Shown in pieces: positions 1 through 6,644 of a DNA stretch of 9,201 bases. Below the pieces are notes generated by a model, which was given only the letters and a program-made list of their open reading frames with translations, ran no database searches and was not told the DNA's origin. The translations under genes and the position numbers were made by a program. This stretch comes from Alphaproteobacteria bacterium (GTDB lineage: Bacteria > Pseudomonadota > Alphaproteobacteria > Acetobacterales > Acetobacteraceae), in contig JAMFRY010000066.1 in assembly GCA_026225015.1 (NCBI GenBank), positions 1 through 9,201 of the forward strand, in the 5' to 3' direction. Each line of letters opens with the position of its first letter. The first letter of the stretch is position 1.

Positions 1-513
1 ATCTCCTTTCCCGTAATCGCCACGCAATTATGGCTGTTTATCGCGCCCGGCCTGTATAAGAAAGAAAAGCGCGCGATGCTGCCCTTTCTGGTTGCAACAC
101 CCATCCTGTTCTTCCTGGGGGGAGCGCTCGCCTATTATATCGTGCTGCCCACCATCTATAAATTCCTGCTGGGATTTCAGACACAGGCGCCGCATGGCAG
201 CGGGGTTGATATTCAGCTGATGGCGAAGGTGAGCGAATACCTCGCCACTGTCATGAAGATCATTTTCGCCTTCGGGGTGAGTTTCGAGCTGCCGGTGGCG
301 CTCACACTGCTTGGGCGGGTCGGCATCCTCAGCTCGGCGGGGCTGAAGAAATACCGCCGCTACGCCTATGTCGGCTGCTTCATCATCGCCGCCATCCTGG
401 CGCCGCCGGACGCGCTCACCATGTGCATTCTGGCGGGGCCGCTGCTGCTTTTATATGAGATTTCCGTCATTTCCGTGAAGCTGGCCGAACCGAAAGTGGT
501 TGAAGATGCATGA
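1..513 (+). CDS. tatC: Sec-independent protein translocase subunit TatC, 5' end missing
   Basis: TatC is the multi-span inner-membrane subunit of the twin-arginine translocase. With TatB it recognises the twin-arginine signal peptide and it helps export folded proteins. The frame is open from base 1 and gives 170 residues up to the TGA at 511-513. TatC proteins are usually about 250 residues, so some 80-90 N-terminal residues lie outside the window. Seen directly: the family stretch FPVIATQLWLFIAPGLYKKEKR at the left edge; hydrophobic spans at fragment residues about 26-50, 84-106, 121-136 and 139-158; the motif FGVSFELPV, whose Glu (bases 286-288) matches the conserved Glu170 region of E. 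coli TatC; and a late PPDALT loop followed by a Leu-rich last span. An internal ATG at base 76 is not the start, because family sequence continues upstream of it. The gene overlaps serS by 8 bases. In alphaproteobacteria it usually follows tatA and tatB, which would lie just left of this window. Confidence 0.97.
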   Translation: MSFPVIATQLWLFIAPGLYKKEKRAMLPFLVATPILFFLGGALAYYIVLPTIYKFLLGFQTQAPHGSGVDIQLMAKVSEYLATVMKIIFAFGVSFELPVALTLLGRVGILSSAGLKKYRRYAYVGCFIIAAILAPPDALTMCILAGPLLLLYEISVISVKLAEPKVVEDA

Positions 514-1774
514 TCTCAGAGCCATCCGCGCCGATCCGCAAGGGTTCGATGCAGCTTTGGCGCGGCGTGGGAAAGCCGCATCTGCATCTGAAATTCTACA
601 ACAGGATCAGCGCCGCAAAACCATCGTCACCGCGCTGGAAACAGAGCAGGCATTTCTGAACGATCTTTCCAAACGGATCGGCATCGCAAAGCGCAACGGC
701 GAAGATACCGCGGCGCTGGAATCCCAAGGCCGGCAGGCGCGCGAGAAAATTGCGGTGGCAAAGGCTACGCTGCCGGAAGTCGAAACGAAACTCAACGCCC
801 TTCTCGCCGAACTGCCCAATATTCTCGACCCGGAGGTGCCCGAGGGGCGCGATGAGGCGGATAATGAAGAGCAGAAACACTTCGGCCAGATCAGAAATTT
901 TGCTTTTGCGCCCAAACAGCATTTCGAAATCGGCGAAGCTTTGGGATTGATGGATTTTGCCGGCGCCGCCAAACTCGCCGGCTCACGCTTCACCGTCTTG
1001 AAAGGTGCACTCGCCCGGCTGGAGCGGGCGCTCGGCCAGTTCATGCTGGATTTGCACAGCACCGAGCATGGCTATACCGAAACCGCCGCCCCCCTGCTGG
1101 TGAACGACGCCACCATGTACGGCACCGGCCAGCTTCCCAAATTCTCCGAGGATTTATTCAAGACCACCGATGGCCGCTGGCTGATCCCCACCGCCGAGGT
1201 GCCGCTGACCAATCTTGCCGCCGGCGAGATCATTTCCGGCGCGAATTTGCCCATCCGCCTTGCCGCACTCACCCCCTGTTTCCGCTCCGAGGCCGGCTCC
1301 GCCGGGCGCGATGTGCGCGGCATGCTGCGCCAACACCAGTTCATCAAGGTGGAGCTGGTCAGCCTCACCCATCCGGATGCCAGCGATGCGGAGCATGAAC
1401 GCATGACGCGCTGCGCCGAAACTGTGCTGGAAAAACTGCAATTGCCCTATCGCCGCATGCTGCTCTGCGCCGGCGATACCGGTTTTTCGGCGGCCAAAAC
1501 CTATGATCTGGAAGTCTGGCTGCCGGGGCAGGGGATGTACCGGGAAATCTCGTCGTGCTCCAACACCCGCGCCTTCCAGGCCCGCCGGATGAATGCGCGC
1601 TACCGAGAGACCGAGGGCAAAACTGTCGGTTTCGTCCACACCCTCAACGGCTCCGGCGTCGCGGTCGGCCGCGCCTTGATCGCGGTTCTGGAAAACCACC
1701 AGAACGAAGACGGTTCGGTGACAATCCCGGAAGTGTTGCGTCCGTATATGGGGGGAAATGACCTGATCCGTTGA
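506..1774 (+). CDS. serS: Seryl-tRNA synthetase (class II)
   Basis: The enzyme charges tRNA(Ser), and also tRNA(Sec) where present, with serine in the cytoplasm, through a seryl-adenylate intermediate. The 422-residue length is normal for bacterial SerRS. Residues about 27-105 form the charged, Leu/Ala-rich N-terminal coiled-coil arm that grips the long variable arm of tRNA(Ser). The class II core follows: the serine-site TAE triplet at 229-231, motif 2 with FRSE at 259-262 and the flipping loop GSAGRDVRGMLR, the EISSCSNTRAFQARR stretch at 347-361, and motif 3 GVAVGRALIAVLEN at 384-397 with the ATP-binding Arg at 389. I chose ATG 506 because the family starts MxDLRxIR; a TTG at 500 would add only Met-Lys. 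Upstream there is only a weak AAGTGG (494-499). The start lies inside the end of tatC (8-base overlap), which suggests translational coupling. The stop TGA at 1772-1774 overlaps the next gene. Confidence 0.98.
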   Translation: MHDLRAIRADPQGFDAALARRGKAASASEILQQDQRRKTIVTALETEQAFLNDLSKRIGIAKRNGEDTAALESQGRQAREKIAVAKATLPEVETKLNALLAELPNILDPEVPEGRDEADNEEQKHFGQIRNFAFAPKQHFEIGEALGLMDFAGAAKLAGSRFTVLKGALARLERALGQFMLDLHSTEHGYTETAAPLLVNDATMYGTGQLPKFSEDLFKTTDGRWLIPTAEVPLTNLAAGEIISGANLPIRLAALTPCFRSEAGSAGRDVRGMLRQHQFIKVELVSLTHPDASDAEHERMTRCAETVLEKLQLPYRRMLLCAGDTGFSAAKTYDLEVWLPGQGMYREISSCSNTRAFQARRMNARYRETEGKTVGFVHTLNGSGVAVGRALIAVLENHQNEDGSVTIPEVLRPYMGGNDLIR

Positions 1775-2064
1775 CGGGTGGCGGATGGGTTTACATCATG
1801 GCGAGCCAGCCGAACGGGGTTTTGTATGTGGGTGTCACGGCTGATTTGACACGGCGGGTTTATGAGCATCGGGAATGGATCGTCGCAGGGTTCACGAAGC
1901 GGTACGGCGTGAAGCGGCTGGTTTGGTTTGAACGGCATGAGGACATTGCCGCGGCGATCAAGCGGGAGAAGGCGATCAAGAACTGGCCGCAACGGGCGTG
2001 GCGGGTGCGGTTGATCGTGGCGGAAAATCCGGCATGGGATGACCTGTATGAGCGGATTCTTTAG
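1771..2064 (+). CDS. Small stand-alone GIY-YIG domain protein (YhbQ/UPF0213 type)
   Basis: This 97-residue protein is little more than one GIY-YIG nuclease domain. The VYI near residues 7-9 stands for the first half-motif and YVG at 19-21 for the second. They are followed by the conserved RRVYEHR (28-34) with the expected catalytic Arg, then GFTKRYGVKRLVWFE, and an alpha-helical end with AIKREKAIKNWPQRAWR and a WDDLYE close. That ladder is characteristic of the small COG2827 family, often annotated as a putative endonuclease. Its biological job is not established, so I assign no symbol and no pathway. The start is probably TTG 1771: the first in-frame ATG (1798) would delete the VYI half-motif, and no other start is closer. 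TTG overlaps the serS stop (TTGA), so translation is probably coupled to serS. A G-rich GGGGGGAA at 1750-1757 is rather far upstream for a ribosome site. There is no sign of truncation. Confidence 0.9.
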   Translation: MTGGGWVYIMASQPNGVLYVGVTADLTRRVYEHREWIVAGFTKRYGVKRLVWFERHEDIAAAIKREKAIKNWPQRAWRVRLIVAENPAWDDLYERIL

Positions 2065-2097
2065 GATAGATAGGCAAGTCTTCGATCCCGACAGCCC

Positions 2098-2174
2098 ACT
2101 GTTACAATTTGTACCCGTCATGTCACGCCGCGAACATTCCCATGGGGCGGGGCGCTGGTAGAAAAGACTGTTAC
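2098..2174 (+). repeat. Direct repeat ACTGTTAC, two copies 69 bases apart
   Basis: ACTGTTAC occurs at 2098-2105 and again at 2167-2174, both in the intergenic gap. The first copy runs into the palindrome at 2103-2113; the second is not followed by a TTGTA arm. The pair could be two half-sites for one regulator or simple coincidence. It is too short to be called a mobile-element footprint. Confidence 0.25.
2103..2113. promoter_or_regulatory. Small perfect palindrome, possible operator for the efflux operon
   Basis: TACAA-T-TTGTA is a perfect 5+5 inverted repeat with a one-base centre, in otherwise GC-rich DNA, 98 bases upstream of the adaptor start. One pair outward does not match, but the next (G2101 with C2115) does. 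TetR-family repressors of RND efflux operons often bind palindromes with TACA/TGTA half-sites, so an operator is plausible. It also overlaps the best -10-like hexamer (2103-2108). That it is bound by anything is inference; 11 bases could arise by chance. Confidence 0.3.
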
Positions 2175-2195
2175 CGTGCAACAACTTGGCGCGAC

Positions 2196-2201
2196 GAGGA
2201 G
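2196..2201 (+). promoter_or_regulatory. Shine-Dalgarno sequence of the adaptor gene
   Basis: GAGGAG ends nine bases before the GTG at 2211. It is a strong match to the anti-Shine-Dalgarno and is the reason for preferring this GTG as the start. The protein then begins with a short basic segment and one hydrophobic span, as expected for a membrane-anchored adaptor. Confidence 0.75.
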
Positions 2202-2210
2202 TAGTTCTGC

Positions 2211-3497
2211 GTGGTTGACCCCAAGCCTAAGCGCCGCCGCCGCTGGTGGATCATTGCCGCCATCATTCTCGTCATCGCCGGCATCGCCTACTGGAAGCAC
2301 TCCGGCACCAAGCCAGTTCGGGCCCCGGCGCCGCAGGCCGTCGGCGTCGCGAAAGCCTTCTCCGGCAGCATGCCCGAGACGCTGGAAGCGCTGGGCACCG
2401 TCACGCCGATTGCCACCGTCACCGTTCTGCCGCAGCTTAGCGGCTATTTGACCGAGGTGGGATTCACCGAAGGCCAGACCGTAACCCAAGGGCAGTTTCT
2501 GGCCCAGATCGACCCGCGGCCCTATCAGGTCAGCCTGGAGCAATTTACTGCCCAGCAGGCAAAGGACGCCGCCAGCTTGGCGCAGGCCCGGTCAGACCTC
2601 GCCCGCTACGAGATTCTGGAACGCCAGGTTTCCATCTCCCAGCAAACCGTCGCGGATCAGCGCTTTCTGGTGGCGCAGGACGCGGCGACCGTGCAGGTCG
2701 ATCAGGCCAATATCGACTCGGCGAAACTGAATCTCGCCTATTGCCATATCACCGCCCCGGTCGGCGGGCTGGTCGGGCTTCGCCTCGTCGATCCCGGCAA
2801 TTACGTCACCTCCGGCAGCACCACCGGCATTGCGGTGATCACCACCATCTCGCCCATGACCGTGATTTTCGCCATTCCGCAAACCGAGCTGGGGCAGGTA
2901 TTGGCCCGCAAGCAATCCGGCGCCGCCCTGACCGCCAGCGCCTGGTCCAGCGACGACAGCACAAAAATCGCCGACGGCACGCTGACCGCGATCGGCAATC
3001 AGGTGGCGACCAGCACCGGCACGGTGAACCTGCGCGCCAGTTTCGCCAACGGCAATGACGCGCTGTTTCCGAATGAATTCGTGAATATCCATTTGCTGGT
3101 CGATACGCTGCAAAACGCCGTTCTGGTGCCCTCGCCGGCGGTCCAGGATGGTGCGCCCGGTACTTACGTTTATGTGGTCCAGCCGGATCACAGCGTCAAA
3201 GTGCAGGTGGTGACGACCGGCCCCACCGATGGCACGAACGCCGTAATCACCAAGGGCGTTGCGCCGGGAGATGTGGTGGTGACTGACGGGATCGACCGCC
3301 TGAGCGCAGGCATGAAGGTCACCATCGCCAGCGAGGCAGCTTCGCCAGCTGGTTCAGACGCCGGGAGTACAAGCAGTGGGGCCGACTCCGGTGGGCAGCA
3401 CCAATGGAAGAAGCACAAGCATAAGCATTTCCAGCCAGGGCAATCCGGCGGCGATTCGGGCCAGCAACAGGGGGGCGCCGCAGCGGCGCCGCAGTAA
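2211..3497 (+). CDS. mdtA: RND efflux periplasmic adaptor (membrane fusion protein), MdtA-like
   Basis: The adaptor links the inner-membrane RND pump to an outer-membrane channel. It has 428 residues (E. coli MdtA about 415). In order: a basic start KPKRRRR (5-11); one hydrophobic span at about 12-28 with no lipobox Cys, so an uncleaved membrane anchor; the first lipoyl half at about 73-102 (LPQLSGYLTEVGFTEGQ, then LAQIDPRPYQ); an alpha-helical hairpin at about 104-173, rich in Gln and Ala; the second lipoyl half from about 178 (CHITAPVGGLVG); a beta-barrel domain at about 213-300; and a membrane-proximal domain at about 303-372, ending in GDVVVTDGIDRLSAGMKV. The PRPYQ and TAPxxGxVG stretches are typical of MdtA/AcrA-like adaptors. 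The last 56 residues are low-complexity Ser/Gly/Gln/Ala with a KKHKHKH cluster (400-406), probably disordered. The gene heads the efflux operon, starts at GTG with a good ribosome site, and lies 18 bases before the first pump gene. The exact substrate cannot be told from sequence. Confidence 0.93.
   Translation: MVDPKPKRRRRWWIIAAIILVIAGIAYWKHSGTKPVRAPAPQAVGVAKAFSGSMPETLEALGTVTPIATVTVLPQLSGYLTEVGFTEGQTVTQGQFLAQIDPRPYQVSLEQFTAQQAKDAASLAQARSDLARYEILERQVSISQQTVADQRFLVAQDAATVQVDQANIDSAKLNLAYCHITAPVGGLVGLRLVDPGNYVTSGSTTGIAVITTISPMTVIFAIPQTELGQVLARKQSGAALTASAWSSDDSTKIADGTLTAIGNQVATSTGTVNLRASFANGNDALFPNEFVNIHLLVDTLQNAVLVPSPAVQDGAPGTYVYVVQPDHSVKVQVVTTGPTDGTNAVITKGVAPGDVVVTDGIDRLSAGMKVTIASEAASPAGSDAGSTSSGADSGGQHQWKKHKHKHFQPGQSGGDSGQQQGGAAAAPQ
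3474..3490 (+). other. GC hairpin at the 3' end of the adaptor gene
   Basis: GGCGCCG (3474-3480) and CGGCGCC (3484-3490) form a perfect 7-pair stem with the three-base loop CAG, ending four bases before the adaptor stop. No T-run follows, so it is not an intrinsic terminator. Just beyond lies the palindrome GGCCGGCC (3501-3508). In mRNA the stem could affect translation of the next gene or transcript stability. The underlying codons encode the Gly/Ala-rich tail, so the structure may also be a by-product of GC-rich codons. Confidence 0.4.
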
Positions 3498-3515
3498 AGC
3501 GGCCGGCCGAATTCA

Positions 3516-6500
3516 ATGAATCCCTCCCGCTTATTCATCCTGAGGCCGGTTGCAACGTCGCTTTTGATGATCGCCTTCGTCCTGGTCGGCCTGTTGGCGT
3601 TCAAATTCCTGCCAGTCTCGGCTTTGCCGGATGTCGATTATCCCACGATCCAGGTGCAGACCTTCTATCCCGGCGCCAGCCCGGATGTGATGGTCTCCTC
3701 GGCCACGGCCCCGCTGGAGCGCCAACTGGGCGAGATGGAGGGGTTGGACCAGATGTCCTCCGCCAGCTCGGCCGGCGCCTCGGTCATCACCCTGCAATTC
3801 AACCTCTCGCTCAGCCTGGATATCGCCGAGCAAGAGGTGCAGGCCGCGATCAACGCCTCAGGCAGCCTTTTGCCCAGCGACCTGCCGGCCCCGCCAATCT
3901 ACGCCAAGGTCAACCCCGCCGACGCGCCGATCATGACCCTGGCGGTGACATCAAAAACCTTGAAGCTGACCGATCTGCAAGCTTTGGCCTATACCAACCT
4001 CGCCTCGAAAATCTCCGAGATTTCCGGCGTCGGCCTGGTGACGATCAGCGGTGGCAACACGCAATCGGTGCGCATCCAGGTCAACCCGCTGGCGCTCGCC
4101 GCCTACGGGCTTTCCATCGACAATATCCGCACCACCGTCGCCAATCTCAACGTCAACACGCCGAAGGGCAGTTTCTCCGGACCGGCGCAATCCTATACCA
4201 TCAACGCCAACGACCAGATCACCGATGCCGCGCAATATAACGATCTGGTGATCGCCTATAAAAACGGCGCGCCGGTGAAGCTTGGCGATGTCGCGACCGT
4301 GGTTTCGGCGCCGGAGAATACCGAGCTTGGCGCCTGGAAGAACCGCACGCCGGCGATCATCCTGAATGTCGATCGGCAGCCCAACGCCAATGTCATCACC
4401 ACCGTCGATGCGATCAAGGCGCAGCTCTCCAGGCTCACCGCCGGCCTGCCGCCGGCGATGCAGGTGACGATCCTCACCGACGGCACCACCTCCATCCGCG
4501 CCTCGGTATCCGATGCCGAGTTCGAGCTGTTGCTCAGCGTCGCCTTGGTGGTGGTGGTGATTTTCGTGTTTCTGCGCAATTTCCGCGCCACCATCATCCC
4601 CAGCATCTCGGTGCCGGTCTCGCTGATCGGCACGCTGGCGGCGATGTATGAGTTCGGTTTTTCCATCGACAACCTGTCGCTGATGGCGCTGATCATCGCC
4701 ACCGGCTTCGTGGTGGATGATTCGATCGTGATGATCGAAAATATTTCGCGCTATATCGAAATGGGCATGAGCCCGATGCAGGCCGCGCTGAAGGGCTCCG
4801 GGCAGATCGCCTTCACCATCATTTCGCTCACCGTTTCACTCATCGCCGTGCTGATTCCACTGCTCTTCATGGGCGATGTGGTGGGCCGGCTGTTCAGCGA
4901 ATTCGCCGTCACTTTGGCGGTGACGATCATCATCTCGGCGGTGGTGGCGCTGACGTTGGTGCCGATGCTCTGCGCCCGGGTTTTGCAAAGCAAGGAGGAC
5001 CAGCGCCCGAATCGCTTCGAGCGCAAATCCGAGGAAATCTTCACCGCCATCATCAACGGCTACGGAAGCGGCCTGCATTGGGTGCTGGGCCATGCCAGGC
5101 TGACGCTGGGGGTTGCGATCCTCACCTTGATCCTCACCGTAGTGCTATATGTTTTTATTCCGAAAGGATTTTTTCCGGTGCAGGATACCGGAGTCATCGA
5201 GGGCATCACCCAGGCGGCGGAATCCACCTCATATTCCTCCATGGCCGTGCATCAGCAGCAACTTGCCGATGCGATCCTGAAGGATAAGAATGTCGTAAAC
5301 CTGTCATCCTATATCGGCATCGACGGCACCAACACCACGCTGAACGAAGGCCGTTTTCTGATCAATCTGAAACCGGAGGGAAGCCGCAGCCTTACCGCGA
5401 CCCAGTTCATCCGCCGGCTGCAAAAGGAAGTAGCAGGGGTGCCCGGCATCACCTTGTACATGCAGCCGGTGCAGAGCCTGACGCTGAATACCACGGTTTC
5501 GGCAACGCAATATCAATTTGCGCTGGAAGACGCGAATTTGGGTGACTTCACGACCTACGTGCCGCAACTCATGGCCAAGCTCAAAACCCTTCCGCAACTC
5601 ACCGATGTTGCTAGCGATCTCGAGGCCAGCGGGCTCTCGATCTATATCAACATCAACCGGCAGAACGCGGCGCAATACGGCATCACCCCGGCGACCGTGG
5701 ATAATGCGCTCTATGACGCCTTCGGCCAGCGCATCATCACCACCATTTTCACCCAGACCAACCAGTACCGGGTGATCATGGCGGTCAATCCGAGCATGAC
5801 GCAGGGGCTCGCCGGGCTGAACAATATCTACCTGCCGTCTTCGTCTTCCAGTGGCGGCCAGGTTCCGCTGCGCGCCTTCGCCACCTTCACGGTGCAAAAG
5901 GAACCGCTGGTGATCGAACATCTCGGCCAGTTTCCGTCCACGACGGTCTCTTTCAATCTGGCGCAGGGCGCCTCGCTGGGCGATGCCGTGGATGCGATCA
6001 GCGCGGCGGAAAAACAGTTGGAATTTCCAAAATCCATGCAAACCAGTTTCCAGGGTGCTGCGCTGGCGTTCCAGAATTCGCTCGGCAATGAGCTGTTCCT
6101 GGTCATCGCCGCGCTGGTCGCGGTGTATATCGTGCTGGGGGTTCTGTATGAGAGTTTCATCCATCCGGTGACGATTCTCTCAACCCTGCCTTCCGCCGGC
6201 ATCGGCGCCCTAGTGTTTCTATGGCTCGCCGGTGACGGGCTGGATGTGATCGGCATTATCGGCATCGTGCTGCTGATCGGCATTGTGAAAAAAAACGCCA
6301 TCATGATGATCGATTTTGCGCTGCATGCCGAGCGCAACGAGGGCAAATCGCCGCGTGATGCGATTTTCGAGGCCTGCATGCTGCGGTTCCGCCCAATTTT
6401 GATGACCACGGTCGCGGCCATGCTCTCGGCCATGCCGCTCTGGCTAGGCGGAGGCACCGGCTCGGAACTGCGCGCGCCGCTCGGGCTGGCGATCTTCGGC

Positions 6501-6644
6501 GGGCTGATGGTCAGCCAGGTCCTCACCTTGTTCACCACGCCGGTGATCTATCTGGCATTCGATGCGCTGGCGCGGCGCTTCAGCCGACCCCAAGAGGACG
6601 ACCGCCCCGCCGAAGGTTCCGCGGAAGAAGGCCGCCCCGCATGA
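3516..6644 (+). CDS. mdtB: RND multidrug efflux pump permease, MdtB-like
   Basis: This is an inner-membrane proton-driven drug exporter of the HAE1 RND family, 1042 residues (E. coli MdtB about 1040), apparently complete. The start MNPSRLFILRPVATSLLM is the canonical RND N-terminus leading into the first span, so ATG 3516 is chosen although there is no good ribosome site before it. The first large periplasmic loop follows (about residues 35-330). A block of spans then includes NLSLMALIIATGFVVDDSIV, with the proton-relay Asp401 and Asp402 (AcrB Asp407/408). PKGFFP at 549-554 precedes the second periplasmic loop. The final block contains GIVKKNAIMMIDFA, with Lys926 at the AcrB Lys940 position. 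All key proton-relay residues seen are present. A five-serine run (775-779) sits where the neighbouring paralogue has a long insert. The C-terminal tail is acidic and polar. The TGA overlaps the next start (ATGA). In the MdtABC system this subunit forms a mixed trimer with MdtC; that partnership is inferred from gene order. Confidence 0.94.
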   Translation: MNPSRLFILRPVATSLLMIAFVLVGLLAFKFLPVSALPDVDYPTIQVQTFYPGASPDVMVSSATAPLERQLGEMEGLDQMSSASSAGASVITLQFNLSLSLDIAEQEVQAAINASGSLLPSDLPAPPIYAKVNPADAPIMTLAVTSKTLKLTDLQALAYTNLASKISEISGVGLVTISGGNTQSVRIQVNPLALAAYGLSIDNIRTTVANLNVNTPKGSFSGPAQSYTINANDQITDAAQYNDLVIAYKNGAPVKLGDVATVVSAPENTELGAWKNRTPAIILNVDRQPNANVITTVDAIKAQLSRLTAGLPPAMQVTILTDGTTSIRASVSDAEFELLLSVALVVVVIFVFLRNFRATIIPSISVPVSLIGTLAAMYEFGFSIDNLSLMALIIATGFVVDDSIVMIENISRYIEMGMSPMQAALKGSGQIAFTIISLTVSLIAVLIPLLFMGDVVGRLFSEFAVTLAVTIIISAVVALTLVPMLCARVLQSKEDQRPNRFERKSEEIFTAIINGYGSGLHWVLGHARLTLGVAILTLILTVVLYVFIPKGFFPVQDTGVIEGITQAAESTSYSSMAVHQQQLADAILKDKNVVNLSSYIGIDGTNTTLNEGRFLINLKPEGSRSLTATQFIRRLQKEVAGVPGITLYMQPVQSLTLNTTVSATQYQFALEDANLGDFTTYVPQLMAKLKTLPQLTDVASDLEASGLSIYININRQNAAQYGITPATVDNALYDAFGQRIITTIFTQTNQYRVIMAVNPSMTQGLAGLNNIYLPSSSSSGGQVPLRAFATFTVQKEPLVIEHLGQFPSTTVSFNLAQGASLGDAVDAISAAEKQLEFPKSMQTSFQGAALAFQNSLGNELFLVIAALVAVYIVLGVLYESFIHPVTILSTLPSAGIGALVFLWLAGDGLDVIGIIGIVLLIGIVKKNAIMMIDFALHAERNEGKSPRDAIFEACMLRFRPILMTTVAAMLSAMPLWLGGGTGSELRAPLGLAIFGGLMVSQVLTLFTTPVIYLAFDALARRFSRPQEDDRPAEGSAEEGRPA
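6623..6631 (+). promoter_or_regulatory. Shine-Dalgarno sequence of the second pump gene
   Basis: GGAAGAAGG lies inside the end of the first pump gene and ends nine bases before ATG 6641. It is purine-rich with a good spacing. With the 4-base ATGA overlap it supports coupled translation of the two pump subunits, and contrasts with the poor site before the first pump gene. Confidence 0.65.

Larger units (their letters stand above)
2065..2210 (+). other. Intergenic region between the tatC-serS block and the efflux operon
   Basis: This is the only sizeable non-coding gap. It begins directly after the GIY-YIG stop and ends at the GTG of the adaptor gene. I see no GC hairpin followed by a T-run, so no intrinsic terminator can be supported on either strand; read-through from serS cannot be excluded. 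It contains a palindrome, an 8-base direct repeat and a ribosome site, listed separately. A TACAAT at 2103-2108 could act as a -10 box, but the TTCGAT 16 bases upstream (2081-2086) is a poor -35. A 13-codon ATG frame at 2120-2161 has no ribosome site and is probably chance. Confidence 0.6.

Noticed and set aside
2065..2110. Possible terminator after the GIY-YIG gene
   Set aside because: No stem of useful length with a following T-run could be found by eye.
2120..2161. A 13-codon ATG frame in the efflux leader, as a possible leader peptide
   Set aside because: There is no ribosome site before it, no run of regulatory codons, and no attenuator-like pair of hairpins after it.
3501..3514. GGCCGGCC directly followed by GAATTC (FseI-like and EcoRI-like sites) between adaptor and pump genes
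   Set aside because: It looks like a cloning scar, but the spacer is short, both flanking genes are natural and complete, and the GC-rich palindrome fits local composition. I treat it as coincidence.
5304..6164. A 286-codon open frame on the minus strand inside the first pump gene
   Set aside because: It lies wholly antisense to a clearly conserved RND coding region. Its composition (Arg, Gly, Asp, His rich) is what the complement of GC-rich codons gives, and no recognisable domain is visible.
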